A DNA stretch of 64,000 nt from Dendrocalamus latiflorus (GCA_017311315.1 CM029612.1:53030200-53094199); one strand, 5' to 3'; numbered from the stretch's first letter, positions 11,781 to 22,890 are shown. Program-made: numbers and translations. Notes: generated from the letters alone by a model not told the origin.

Positions 11781-12308
11781 GTGTGCAGGATTATAATTTG
11801 CTTCTGCATCTGCCTCCTTTTTAGTGCTAACAAGATGTTTTTATTGTCTGTTCTTTGGAATGTTATGGAGGCTCCAATATATGTTCTTTCATTTTTTGGG
11901 TTGTTTTGCCATCTTTTATAAACGCTGTGTTTGAATAGTTTGGCAAGATTCTGTGATATTCCAGTGATTTTTGCCACTCTCTTTCCCTCCCTTTTGCCTT
12001 ACCTGAGGTTGGTTCTAATGCTCAACTATGGCAATGCTCTAAGAAAGGATGTTGTCATGATGTAAAGTATATATCAAAGTTCGGATACAGAGTACTTGTT
12101 AATGATAATATTGTCTAACGTTTTTTTTTTTGAGTTGCTACTTGTTCTCCCCCCGGATTGTCTTGTGATCAGTCACCATTGTTACCTGGAGAATAACAAA
12201 TTTCTAAAGTACATCATGTTACATGCAGAAATGATTGCGCATGTACTCGTTGGTACTGTATCTGCAGGCCTACAGGGAGGATGTTTCTTTCCTACTAAGT
12301 TATATATT

Positions 12309-13059
12309 TTCTAAATAGTTCGATTAGTTTCCTCATATAAGGATTACTTGTTTGACATTATATCTATTAGTTTCAAAAGATATTATTTAGATTGATTTTA
12401 TCCATAATTATTAGAAGAGACCTCTATATAAGGAGGTCTATTGTAATCATTATGGCAAGCAAGAAAGAATTAATCGACTTCCAAGTATCTCAAGTAGAAT
12501 CGACTTCCAAGTATCTCAAGTCTCTCCTACCAAGCGCCCTCGTTCTTTTAGCACTTTCTCCTACAAGCCATGCTGTTTAGTCTTTTCTAATGGTAGTTAT
12601 CCTCGGTGTGTACCAATGTACACAACATTTGGTATCAAAGCCGTCGATCCTCCATGGCTTCTGTCGCTGATGATAGCAAGTCCGTAAGGATGCATGTGAA
12701 CAGATCCTCACAAGGTTGCAGGAGATAAGTCCAACGATCGAGGAAGAAGCAAGACATGTTGCTGTGATGAATGCACTGTGGCCATTGTCTCCGGCTTCGG
12801 CGCCATCGCGGGACATGATGCCTTTGATGAGGAAGAATGATGCCGCTATACCGCGGTCATGTTCTTCACACCGCCGACCATTGCCATACCTTTGGAGGTG
12901 TGGAGCGTGGCGGGTGACACGTGAGAGGTCGCGACTATTGAGTTGCATGCACCAGTCAGTTCACCCAAAAGCTTAAACTGATAAGGAAAGACAAATAATT
13001 CATGCCGTTTAGCCTCTTCTAATGATAGTTATCCCCGTTGTGTAACAACGTACACAACA
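12309..13059 (+). mobile_element. Truncated LTR retrotransposon with PBS
   Basis: The LTR part (about 12309-12627) has a TATA box (TATATAAGG, near 12425) and ends in ACACAACA. Two bases later comes TGGTATCAAAGC (12630-12641), one mismatch from the usual plant initiator-Met tRNA primer site TGGTATCAGAGC. About 360 bases of internal sequence follow. A truncated second LTR end (13001-13059) repeats TTCTAATG-TAGTTATCC and CGTACACAACA. There is no coding domain. A 25-bp unit (TCGACTTCCAAGTATCTCAA) is duplicated in the LTR near 12475-12521. The left edge is uncertain. Confidence 0.65.
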
Positions 13060-15313
13060 CATCACAATATAACTTTTATCCCTGTGGAAAAGTGGAGGTT
13101 TTGAGGATTCAAAACACATGGAATACTTGAGCATCAAGGTTTGTTATCCTGATGACAGTCCTTTTTGTGCTTATCTGTAGACGTCTTAATATGCCTCTCT
13201 CTTGCAGGAGACAGATCACCCTGATGTTCAAATGCTACCACTTAATGAAGAGACATCAAATTCTGTGCAATCTGGTTGGTATCATTTTATAGATCTTCCA
13301 AAGAGATCATTTTGTGAATTCCTGTGTAATTTCTTAGTGTTCTCTTGCATTATTTTTCTTGGTATTTTAATCATCTGTAGTGTATGGCTAACAAGGGCTT
13401 GAGGCGGATGTAGCCCTAGTATGTTTATACGAGGAGATTGCATTGACATTGGAAATGATGTACGATGAAATTAAACAGCTTTTCCAACTGCTGGATCACT
13501 TCAGCTCTGATGTTTGAAATATTAAATAAGGCATTATCTTGAGTCATCAACAATAAATTAAAATCTCTTAGCCTCAATTTTTTTCTTGACTGATAGGGAC
13601 ACTACTTTATATTTTTCTTTTGTGATATTTTTCCTAGTTTTAACGAGTTTACTAATTCAGTTGATGCTTCCCTTTCAACAGAAGATTGTGAAAACTGATC
13701 ATTAGCTCTATACAATAATTTGTTGATACTGCTGATCAAGTCATGGGCCTCTGAAATGGGCTGAGTACTATTAAACCAAGCAAGAAATGGGTTAACTATG
13801 CTGTAGGTGGGCAGTTTTGTTTATTGACTTATTTTATATGAATACTATAAAGGAAAAATCTGAGCTATCGCTATTACCAGAAAACTCTTGACCTGCAACC
13901 GAGTGGATCCTGAATTTTTTTCCCTTCAGCTGTTTTGAGTTTCTAAAGTACTTCCTTGGGGCTTGCTGTCTTGGTCTCTACTGCGTGTGCACTGTGCAGC
14001 CCAAGCTAGACATACCTGAGTGGAGCTTGGTGTGTTGCTCCTTGCTGTACTTGTCTGAATCAAGCTTAAATTCTTCAATTTAGTCTTTAAAATTCAAATA
14101 TAACCTTCCTACCAAAAGTTTATCTAACCAGCACTGAAACCATCCATATAGAAAGTTTTGGGTGTCATATTCAGCTTGCTGACAGTTTGTTTTCTTTTAG
14201 ACACAGTGTGCTGTGTGTTAGTGCCCGTCCATTCATTCAGTCGTTTATTGTAGCTACTACTTGGTTAGTTGCCTAATATCTGGAGCTTTATACAAGCGCA
14301 GACAAAGTATATGGCTACCTTGGATATTGACATTTGAGAAGAACAACACAACTGATGGTAGTGATTGTCTACTGACTGCTATTGTACAGGAACATATTGT
14401 TATTCTGTCAGGACTACCTGATTCCAGTGCTAGTTTTTAGCAAGGAACTATTCCAAATTTTCTTAGTGAGTTACGGTAGTATGGAGGAAGAACTGAAGTA
14501 CTGCAGGAATCTTACCGTGGCCAGACACTGATATTGGGAAAGTGATCATGTGGAGTTTGGTACAGTGACATAGCTGAATAGTTGATATCTTGTTGCCTCT
14601 AGAAAAGGAATGGAAAGGAAAGAGAACGAAGCTGAAATATCTAAAAGGGAAAAAGAAATTGCATTTGATACGAAAGCAAAAAAAATCCATTTTTAAATCT
14701 GTCACTAACACTTGATAATACTAATTCAGTATTTGTAATATATATCTCCCTCTTGGCTGGTGACTTGCTGGACAAATGAAGCTTTTTTTTTAAAAAAAAA
14801 AGGGTGTCCCTGAAATGTTGTAGAGAACTCTATATCTCTATGCTTGCTTGCGTACAGATTACAGAAGATTTTAATAATTTTTGCTTTAAACACCACCATG
14901 TCAGGTGAGAAGTAAGGTGCAGTTTATACAAATGACACTTTTCATCAAGTCAATGAGTCATACTGTGAAAAGATGGCTTGCGTCATAGGAGTTAAAGAGT
15001 ATCGAATTACTTTGATTGTCATTGGTTCATGGTTTACAACTCTTGCTGCTGCTTCAAATATAAGATTTTGCACAAGCCATTGACTGTGATGGTAACAAGA
15101 GCCAAACATCTCTGGTTTCACTGTGTTAAAAGAGACGTTTGCATACTGACATAACTTTTATGTGAACCAAATCCCTTTCATGGCTCTAGCTCATTGTGAT
15201 TCTGCAAACAAACACATCAATACTGAGGTTAAGTTTTGTGCATAGTACTCAATTACTGATAAAGTTGATTGCTTGAGTCCTCCTGCATATTATCGTTCAT
15301 AAGTTGGGGAGAA
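13060..15313. other. Intergenic, no supported gene
   Basis: The frame at 13202-13402 ends in a hydrophobic stretch (about residues 33-63) and is preceded by a TTGCAG acceptor-like site. It has no recognisable homology and I do not call it a gene. The rest is AT-rich with no visible structure. Confidence 0.35.
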
Positions 15314-15415
15314 GAGAATGTTAAAACTTTGATCCAGAAGAAAGCGTACACATCGCAAATAAATTGAGAGAACACAGGAGTATTTCTGAATTTCTCTATT
15401 ATCTTATTTGCTCCC

Positions 15416-17111
15416 TGAAAGCATCTAGACCCCTAAAAATGGTTTTGGTAATTAATGAAATTATGTGAATATGGGACTAACGTGTTTTATGAGCATGCGA
15501 AGGATTAGTCTACAGATGAGCGACAAGATGTAAGACAAAGGATGTGTATGAAGACCAAATTGGCTCAAGACAAAGGTATACTTAGCGTAGGATCCCCTTT
15601 TGTTTTTACCGGTCTTAAGTGAATGGTGGAAGACCGGATTATAGGGTAAAAAATCGTACATCAAGAGGGATCTTGACAAGTAGCTTGAATACAAATTCTG
15701 TGCAATTTGGATCATCATTAGAAACCTGCATTCATCAGAAATTCGTTTTTAAAACTTAGTTTGTGCTCTGTCTGAAAGAGCGGTAGTACCGCAGTTCTGA
15801 ACGTCGGAACTACCGGAGAGCGGTAGTTCCGCGCCCAAATGCGGTAGTACCGGCAAGCGGAAGATCCGGTTCTCGAGCGGAAGATCCAGAGAGCACCCAC
15901 AGTTGCACCTGAGCTCGTGCGGAAACGGAAGTACCGGCAACTTGCACGCCGGAACTACCGCACCTAGCGGTAGTACCGCATTGTGGAGCGGTACTTCCGG
16001 ATTCCGGTAGATCTGGAGGGAGAGCGAAATGTTTTTTCCAGAGGGCACCTCTGGATGTAGTCTGGATTTTCCTGGAGCGGAAGTACCGGTGATTTCAACG
16101 CCGGAACTACCGCAGGTAGCAGTAGTTCCGTATCTAGAGCGGTACTTCCGGCGTCCGGTAGGTCTGGACTCCGAGCGGATCAATATTTCCAGAGAGCGCC
16201 ATATTTGAGACCTTTCGGAGTTTAGCTAGAGCGGTAGTACCGCGCCGACTTTGCGGAACTACCGGAGATCGGTAGTACCGCAAGTTTCAATGGCGGTAGT
16301 ACCGCGCCGCCAAATCCAACGGTCACTGCAGAGCTCTGACATAGCCGTTCTGCCGCGAAGATTTGGTAGCGGTAGTACCGGCCCCTGGGGGCGGTAGTAC
16401 CGCTCTACCTAAATTTTTTCAGGAAATTATGTCAAACGGCTAGTTTTGGTTGGTGGAGGTTATAAATACCCCCACCACTGCACAAGGGCTAAGGTTAGAG
16501 ACCCATTGCATATTTCTTGAGCCCTAGAGCATTCATTCCACCCTCTTTCTCTCATTGAGCATTAAATTGAGGTGGTTTTGCAATTAGTGCAAGAAATTCA
16601 TTTGTTGATCCACTTGGCACTAGAGTTACATTCAAGTGAAGTCCGAGGTTTATTACTTTTAGTGCTTGCCGGCACTTAGACGATTGGGCGGAGTTGGATC
16701 GGTGATCTTCTCAAGAAGATTGTGAGAAGACCCGACGCTTTGTGAAGGTTGGAGCTCACCTACCCGGAGAGGGGAAGAGCTACCATTAGTGATCGAGGTG
16801 CTTTGGCTCAATTCGTGGAGCCGGTCCGATTCGTCCGGGCTAACCTCAACATGGACTAGGAGAAACCAGCAAGTTTCTGATCACCACGGTAAAACATCGG
16901 TTGTGTTCATTTGTTCTTAGCTCTTACTTATTTATATCTTTGTGATCATTAGATTGTTTAGAGCTAAGTTTGCTATATTGTTGACTAGAATTGCATAGGA
17001 TTAATTGCTTTACATTCTTGTCATTTAAATTGTAGAAAATTAATCAAGTGAACAAGTAAAATTTAAAAACCTCCTATTCACCCCCCTCTAGTCGGTATCC
17101 TTGATCCTACA
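15416..17111 (+). mobile_element. Solo LTR, SIRE/Maximus-like Ty1-copia
   Basis: A 1,696-bp solo LTR starting TGAAAGCATCTAGACCCC and ending TATCCTTGATCCTACA. A perfect 5-bp target duplication CTCCC flanks it (15411-15415 and 17112-17116). The terminal style, including the TTCACCCCCCTCTAG block near the end, is like SIRE/Maximus copia LTRs of grasses. It contains a TATA-like TATAAATA near 16461. Removing it and one CTCCC restores TTATTTGCTCCCCCTCTTTT, exactly the sequence in the sister LTR at 18.3 kb. No internal domain remains, so it arose by LTR-LTR recombination. Confidence 0.88.
15781..16404. repeat. Array of CGG-N5-CCG near-palindromes in the solo LTR
   Basis: About 18 units of the 11-mer CGG-N5-CCG are scattered through roughly 620 bases. 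The main forms are CGGTAGTACCG, CGGAACTACCG with its complement CGGTAGTTCCG, and CGGAAGTACCG with its complement CGGTACTTCCG. Spacing is irregular (mostly 10-60 bases), so it is not a simple tandem repeat. A smaller cluster of the same motif is at 4400-4640. Confidence 0.85.
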
Positions 17112-17924
17112 CTCCCCCTCTTTTCTTGCTTTTCTTACAAAAATTGGCTACAAGCCTCCTCAATATATAGGCTAATAATCTCCTACTCGTATATATATTT
17201 GGACTTCAAGTTGGACACAATTTCAATTTGAGTCACACACGAAGACGGACTCTACTACGTCTTGAGCTCAAAGTCAAGATTATTTTTAACAATCTCCCCC
17301 TTAATCTTGACTTAACATACTCTAGTTTTAGTCTCAATGCATTATGAACTATCAGTCACGCCTCCACATGAAGCATTCTACATGCAAACTATATGTAGGA
17401 ACTCAACTCAACTGGTACGGGTCCATCCAGATGCAAAGATTCTAAAACATTGAGGCAATCGGTCTCAACTACGACTTACTAAACTTATACTTGATACAGA
17501 ACGGTGACACATCTCATCAACGTTCCGATTTCTTTTCATCTTACTTGAGTTTAGACGACGACACATCTTCTCAATGTCCCTAACTCAACTCATCATCAGA
17601 GTACTGTTAATTCATCAGAGCTGAGCGCTTCAGTAAGAAACACTTTCTTCATCTACTACCAACCCCATGCACAAAGATCTTCAGGCCTCAATAGCACACG
17701 GCCATGAATCCAGTAGCCGTGCATGCAGCCTCCTTAATGCTTAACAAGAAACCTAATTAGCCCTTAATCACCTCCGGCCGGTCAAAGCTCACCTCATGAT
17801 CTGCATCCAGCCGCTTGACTACTAAAAAATCCCCGTACGGCCATGTATACCGATTCCAACTCCCAAGTCCTCTCTCCTGCCTTGTTGCACGCTCAAGATG
17901 CCATGCGATGGCAGCAGCAGACTC

Positions 17925-18131
17925 GCCTGCCGGGTCCGTTGTCTCATCGAGCTTCCCCGCGGGTGTCGCGGCCGAGGAGTTCTTGTTCATCCCCGCCGCT
18001 GCCTTCTGCACCATCTCCACCAGCGCGCCCGATTGCAGAGCTTGGTTCACCGCCTTCGTGGACTTGAGGTCAGCCGCCTTCGGCTTCGTCCGCCGCAGCA
18101 CCACCAACTCCCAGTACTGTGTGATGTTGCC
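17925..18131 (-). pseudogene. Captured MBF1c-like gene fragment
   Basis: Within the internal region of the TRIM-like element, the - strand reads GNITQYWELVVLRRTKPKAA and continues through KAVNQAL, AAAGMNK and KLDETTDPAG. This is the N-terminal MBF1 domain of multiprotein bridging factor 1c, a heat-responsive transcriptional coactivator, as remembered from grass sequences. The C-terminal helix-turn-helix needed for TBP binding is absent; the frame instead runs on to 17757 with unrelated residues (WNRYTWPYGDFLVVKRLDAD). The frame stays open from the 5' LTR through the fragment, giving a possible 216-aa read-through product (17757-18407). Introns are not evident. I infer capture of a host transcript by the element. 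It is not a functional MBF1. Confidence 0.7.
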
Positions 18132-18231
18132 GCACAGCCTCAGGAACTCTACGCGTAGCTCGCGAGCAGACGTCGCGCACGATACGCGCGAATGTTTTCG
18201 CCGGATTTTTCTTTCGATCGGATCTTGTATA

Positions 18232-18243
18232 GCTCTGATACCA
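18232..18243 (-). other. Primer-binding site of the MBF1-carrying element
   Basis: On the - strand this is TGGTATCAGAGC, the complement of the initiator-Met tRNA 3' end used by most plant LTR elements. It lies two bases inside the 5' LTR (18246-18516), which fixes the element's orientation. Confidence 0.9.
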
Positions 18244-18245
18244 CT

Positions 18246-18516
18246 TGTTAAAACTTTGATCCAGGAGAAAACGCACACATCGCAAATAAACTGAGAGAAC
18301 ACAGGAGAATTTTTGAATTTCTCTATTCTCTTATTTGCTCCCCCTCTTTTCTTACTTTTCTCACAAAATTGGCTACAAGCCTCCTCAATATATAGGCTAA
18401 TAATCACCTACTTGTATATGTATGTAGACTTCAAGTTGGACATAATTTCAACTTGAGTTACACACGTAGACGAACTCTATTACGTCTTAGGCTCAAAGTC
18501 AAGATTATTTCTAATA
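18246..18516 (-). repeat. 5' LTR of the MBF1-carrying TRIM-like element
   Basis: A 271-bp LTR, TGTTAAAACTTTGATCCAGG at the + strand left edge and ATTATTTCTAATA at the right, where the sister copies have TAACA. It matches the split 3' LTR (15319-15415 plus 17112-17291) and the two LTRs of the second element. Confidence 0.88.
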
Positions 18517-18521
18517 GAGAA

Positions 18522-18816
18522 TATAAAATAATAGCTTTAATGGCAAGTTTTCTAAATTATATTGCTCTCTTTCTTTATATAACTACAAATGGTTACACAT
18601 TATGAAAATAAATTATGTATGTGCTGCATTCCGCTTGTGTCCTATGGTAATGCTTGTCGTCAACTATTACAGTTTTGTTGCTAACACTAGTCCCTTCTAG
18701 AACGACCTCGAAGGAAAATGGTTAAATCGTTTCACATATTCACAAAACCACTAGATTAACTCAATCCAACATTATCTTTGCACTTTGCCACCATACTATT
18801 TGTATTTAGAAACTTG
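18522..18816. other. Spacer between the two TRIM-like elements
   Basis: About 295 AT-rich bases separate the target duplications of the two sibling elements. No gene or repeat is visible. Confidence 0.4.
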
Positions 18817-18821
18817 CTAAT

Positions 18822-19832
18822 TGTTAAAACTTTGATCCAAGAGAAAACACATCGCAAATAAACTGAGAGAACACAGGAGAATTTCTAAATTTCTCTATTC
18901 TTTTATTTGCTCCCCCTTTTTCCCTTGCTTTTCTTACAAAATTGGCTACAAGCATCCTCAATATATTGGCTAATAATCTCCTACTCGTATATGTATTCGG
19001 ACTTCAAGTCGGACACAACTGCAACTTGAGTTACACACGGAGACAGACTCTACTACGTCTTGAACTCTAAGTCAAGATTATTTCTAACAATCTTCCCCTT
19101 AATCTTGACTTGACACACTCTAGTTTTAGTCTCAATGCATTATGAACTACCAGCCACGCCTCCACATGAAGCGTTCTATATGCAAGCTACATGTAGGAAC
19201 TCAACTTAGTTGGCACAGGTGCATCCGAATGCAAAGATTCTAAAACATTGAGATAGTCGGTCTCAACTACGACTTACTAAACTCACACTTGACATAGAAC
19301 GGTGACACATCTCCTCTTGATGTGTCTTGTCTCTTTTCTTTCCTGTCACAAAGAAAGAAAAAGCTTCTCTCTCCTCTGCCTTGCTGCATTGCTTCGGGAC
19401 AGTTGCATTTCTTTGTTTCTCTTGGTGTTAACTTTTGTTGCTCCAGCCGCACGACGCGCGCGTGGAGGCCTCGGGAGAGCCGCTTGAGACGAGCACGAAA
19501 TAGAATCGTCGAGGCGATTTTTTTCAACAACTCGCTTCTCGCCTAAGCTCTGATACCACTTGTTAAAACTTTGATCCAGGAGAAAACATACACATCGCAA
19601 ATAAACTGAGAGAACATAGGAGAATTTCTGAATTTCTCTATTATCTTATTTGCTCCCCCTTTTTCCCTTGCTTTTCTTACAAAATTGGCTACAAGCATCC
19701 TCAATATATAGGCTAATAATCTCCTACTCATATATGTATTCGGACTTCAAGTCGGACACAACTGCAACTTGAGTTACACACGACGATGGGCTCTACTACG
19801 TCTTGAATTCTAAGTCAAGATTATTTCTAACA
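18822..19832 (-). mobile_element. Second TRIM-like element with different cargo
   Basis: A 1,011-bp sibling on the - strand: 5' LTR 19561-19832, primer site TGGTATCAGAGC (19547-19558, - strand), internal 19090-19560, polypurine tract AAGGGGAAGAT, and 3' LTR 18822-19089. A perfect 5-bp target duplication CTAAT flanks it (18817-18821 and 19833-19837). The LTR-proximal 3' internal part (19090 to about 19311) matches the first element (17292 to about 17513). The rest (about 19312-19546) is unrelated cargo. The cargo's longest - strand frame (19267-19530, 87 aa) is not recognised. Confidence 0.88.
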
Positions 19833-20019
19833 CTAATTTTGTATTGTTTGATCAACTGAAAACCTTTTCAATTCCATGTTCTTGAGAGTTGAGAGTACTG
19901 CATTTGTTGAAGTCATATGTTGCACAGTACTAATCATCAAAGTTGCAAAGATTTGTTTGAGTGCAAAATGGGATGGGCCAGGATTGGTATTTACTTTATA
20001 CTGAATCAAGTGCCGATGC
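19833..20019. other. Short unassigned stretch
   Basis: About 180 bases between the second TRIM-like element and the first recognisable copia coding sequence. No feature seen. Confidence 0.3.
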
Positions 20020-22130
20020 GAAGACCAGATGGCAAGACTCCCTACGACGCATAGCACGGTGAGCACCCAACGGTGCATAGCGTACGCCAAGAGCACCAAT
20101 CCGCACCTCAAGAAGCTGGACAACCGTGGCGTCCTAATGCTCTTCCTCGGCTATGAACCATGCACCAAGACCTATCGCCTCTTCGACCCGGTTGGTGAAT
20201 GCATGCATGTGTCACACGACATCATGTTTGAAGAAGACACGCAATGGGACTAGAGCGGAGATCAAAGTGCAGGCGCGGAACCTTTCACCGTGGAGTACAT
20301 GGTCACAGGGGAGCTAGTGCGCGACACGCGTTTGAACTCCCCGGACCACGGTTGAACACCTTCGTTGGCAACACCTGCAGTTGCAGTGGAATGAACTCTG
20401 GTGGTGATCGAGCATGCCACACCACCTACACACAACACCGGCCTTGACGCGGATTCTGATGAATATGTTCCTCAGCACTACCGCACTGTCGACAACATCC
20501 TTGGTCCGACCACGCCACGAGGGTATGCACCACGCCAACTCACCCTCGACGAGCTTCACATGGTGAGCGCTGAGGAACCAAGCACGCTCGGTGAAGCAGA
20601 GCGAAGCAATAGCTGAAGTAAGGCGATGTAGGAGGAGATGGACTCAATTGCTGACAACAAAACCTAGAGCCTTGTTGATCTTCCTACAGGTCACTGCACG
20701 ATCGACCTGAAGTGGGTGTACAAGGTGAAGCGTGATGAACGTGGAACCATTGTGAAGCACAAGGCGTGCCTCATCGCCAAAGGACACGTCCAGCGACAGG
20801 GGGTGGACTTCGATGAGGTTTTCACCCCTGTTGCCCATTTGGAGTCAGTGCGGCTCCTACTCGCCATCGCTACGCACCAATCTTGGGAGGTTCACCACAT
20901 AGATGTCAAGTTTGCATTCTTGAATGGTGATCTCTAGGAGAAGGTTTACTTTGCACAGCCGCCTGGCTTCATCGACAGCAAGCACAAGAATAAGGTGTTG
21001 TGTCTCCATAAGGCGCTCTACGGTCTCCTCCAAGCACCGTGCGCCTGGAACGCAAAGCTGGACGCCACTCTGCTCTCACTCGGGTTTCATCGCAGCAACT
21101 ACGAGCATGGAGTGTACACGCGAGGTGAAGGTGGGAGTCAGCTGATCGTGGGCGTCTACGTCGATGACTTAATCATCACTGGCAGCAACACCAATGGCAT
21201 CCACGAGTTCAAGGGGGAGATGAATAGCCTGTTCCGGATGAGCGATTTGAGGGCGCTCAGGTACTACCTTGGCATCGAGGTGCACCAGAGCTTAGACGGC
21301 ATCATGCTTGGGCAATCTACCTATGTGTTCAAGTTTCTGGAGAAGGCCGGGCTGGTGGACTGCAACCCCTGCCAAACTCCAATGGAGGAATGCCTCAAGC
21401 TCAGCAAATCGAGTTCATCCCCGCCGGTCGATGCTACTCCCTACTGGAGTCTGATCGGGAGCCTCAGGTACCTCGTCCACAATTGGCCAGACCTGACCTA
21501 CTCAGTAGGCTACATTAGCCGTTTCATGGAGATGCCACGTGAAGAGCACCTCGTCACTGTCAAGCGCATATTGCGCTATGTTGCGGGGACAAAACATGGG
21601 GTGTTTTCTACACGGTTGGGAAGAAGAAGAGCGTGTGGTCGTGTCTGCTAGGCTATAGCGATAGTGACATGGGCGAGGATGTCGATGATAGAAAGAGCAC
21701 CTCGGGTGTAATCTTCTTCCTTGAGGATGGACCCATCACTTGGCAATCTCAGAAGCAAAAAGTGGTGGCTCTATCCTCCTGCGAGGCAAAGTATATCACC
21801 GCGGCATCCGCGGCTTGACAGCGCGTCTGGCTGGCGCAGCTTCAGGTAGACATGCTCTGTTCAGAGTCCGGTGTGCCGGTTCTGAAAGTGGACAACAAGT
21901 CCACAATCTCGTTGATCAAGAACCCAGTGCATCACGACCGGAGCAAGCACATCGATAAGAAGTTTCATTACATTCGGTAGTGTGCAAAGAAAGACCAGAT
22001 CGACATCAAGTTCATCGAAACAATAGAGTAGCTCGGTGACATCTTCACTAAGCCACTTGGCCACATTAAGTTTTAAGAACTTCGTTCCAATATTGGCCTC
22101 ATTGACATTGAGTAAGTGCAGTAAGACTTA
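20020..22130 (+). pseudogene. Degraded Ty1-copia pol (integrase end, RT, RNase H)
   Basis: A decayed copia polyprotein. In order: an integrase remnant (KTPYDA, then YAKSTNPHLKKLDNRG and LFLGYEP); reverse transcriptase from LKWVYKVKRDERGTIVKHKA, through DVKFAFLNG and the catalytic VDDLIITGS (about 21160); and RNase H (STSGVIFF, WQSQKQKVVALSSCEAKY). It ends with DIFTKPL before a purine tract at about 22130. It has in-frame stops (for example after FLNGDL near 20937), frameshifts (near 21640), and a deletion within the integrase; gag, protease and the integrase core are missing. It is non-functional and probably old. Confidence 0.9.
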
Positions 22131-22135
22131 GGGGG

Positions 22136-22890
22136 TGTTTGTTGGATAAGTTGCGTGCGTGGGTGTAGTCATGTGCAGGTCGTAGACATAGTTGTGTGCA
22201 TGGTCGTGGGCGTAGTCGTGGTCGTGGGTAGGGATGGCAATTGTGCCCATTTACTCGTATACCCGTGGGTAAATACCCTAATGGAGTCAAGTATGAGATA
22301 TTTTCTTTACCCACGGGTATGGAAATGGGGGGAACACTCTACCCATCGGGTAAACAGGCACGGGTATGGATAAGCTCCACCCGTACCCGCCCCGCCCATT
22401 TACCCGTGATATAGATTGACAGGTGAGCAATCATACCAATATCTCTAATTACTATTGATTGTTATAAACTTTTCCATATCTTTAATTGCTATTGATTGTT
22501 ATAAACTTTTTTGATAGCTATTATATTTCCTAGCAACAGCTGTTGCTTATATGTATCTGTCATTAGTTCAACTCTCAGATGGCGACTCTCAGTTCGTGGG
22601 TAAACGGGTATACCCACGGGCGACGGGTATGGGTGAGATTTTTCGCCCGTCGTCCTTCGTGGGTATACCCATGGGCGTAAATCGGGGTCGCGGGTACGGG
22701 TATGGGCGAGCACTACCCGTACCTGCCGCGCCCGATTGCCATCCCTAGGTGTGGGTTTTAGCTCGACGCATGTGTTGTTCGTGCGGGAGCGGGTCGTAGT
22801 GGCATCGTACACGAGCAATTCATTTGTGGCACGAGTCTAGGAGGCCATCCATGCCACATTCTATACATAGAGTCCTTTAAATTTAGCAAT
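22136..22890 (+). mobile_element. 3' LTR remnant of the degraded copia element, split by a hAT
   Basis: The copia pol remnant is followed by a polypurine-like tract (ACTTAGGGGG) and then TGTTTGTTGGATAAG, the expected 3' LTR start. The LTR is rich in CGTGGGCGTAGTCGTGG units and is interrupted at 22229-22747 by a hAT element. It resumes with GGTGTGGGTTTTAGCTCG and fades near 22890. The right boundary is not resolved. Confidence 0.5.
22229..22747. mobile_element. Non-autonomous hAT element
   Basis: A 519-bp element with perfect 13-bp inverted ends: TAGGGATGGCAAT at the left and ATTGCCATCCCTA at the right. The flanking 8-mers GTCGTGGG (22221-22228) and GGTGTGGG (22748-22755) agree at six of eight positions, fitting an aged 8-bp hAT target duplication. 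The interior has subterminal copies of ACCCGTGGGTA-type palindromes. No transposase is encoded. Confidence 0.8.

Larger units (their letters stand above)
15319..18516 (-). mobile_element. TRIM-like LTR retrotransposon carrying an MBF1c-like fragment
   Basis: A non-autonomous LTR element on the - strand. Its 5' LTR is 18246-18516. Next comes a primer site TGGTATCAGAGC (18232-18243, - strand), then internal sequence to 17292 ending in a polypurine tract (AAGGGGGAGAT on the - strand). The 3' LTR (15319-17291) is split by a solo LTR. A perfect 5-bp target duplication GAGAA flanks the element (15314-15318 and 18517-18521). Without the nested insert it is about 1.5 kb with LTRs of about 271 bp. It encodes no gag or pol, so it must use enzymes from another element. 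The outer end of the 5' LTR has changed from TG to TA. Confidence 0.88.

Noticed and set aside
13202..13402. A 66-aa frame with a hydrophobic C-terminal stretch
   Set aside because: The acceptor-like site and hydrophobic run are suggestive, but there is no homology and no partner exon.
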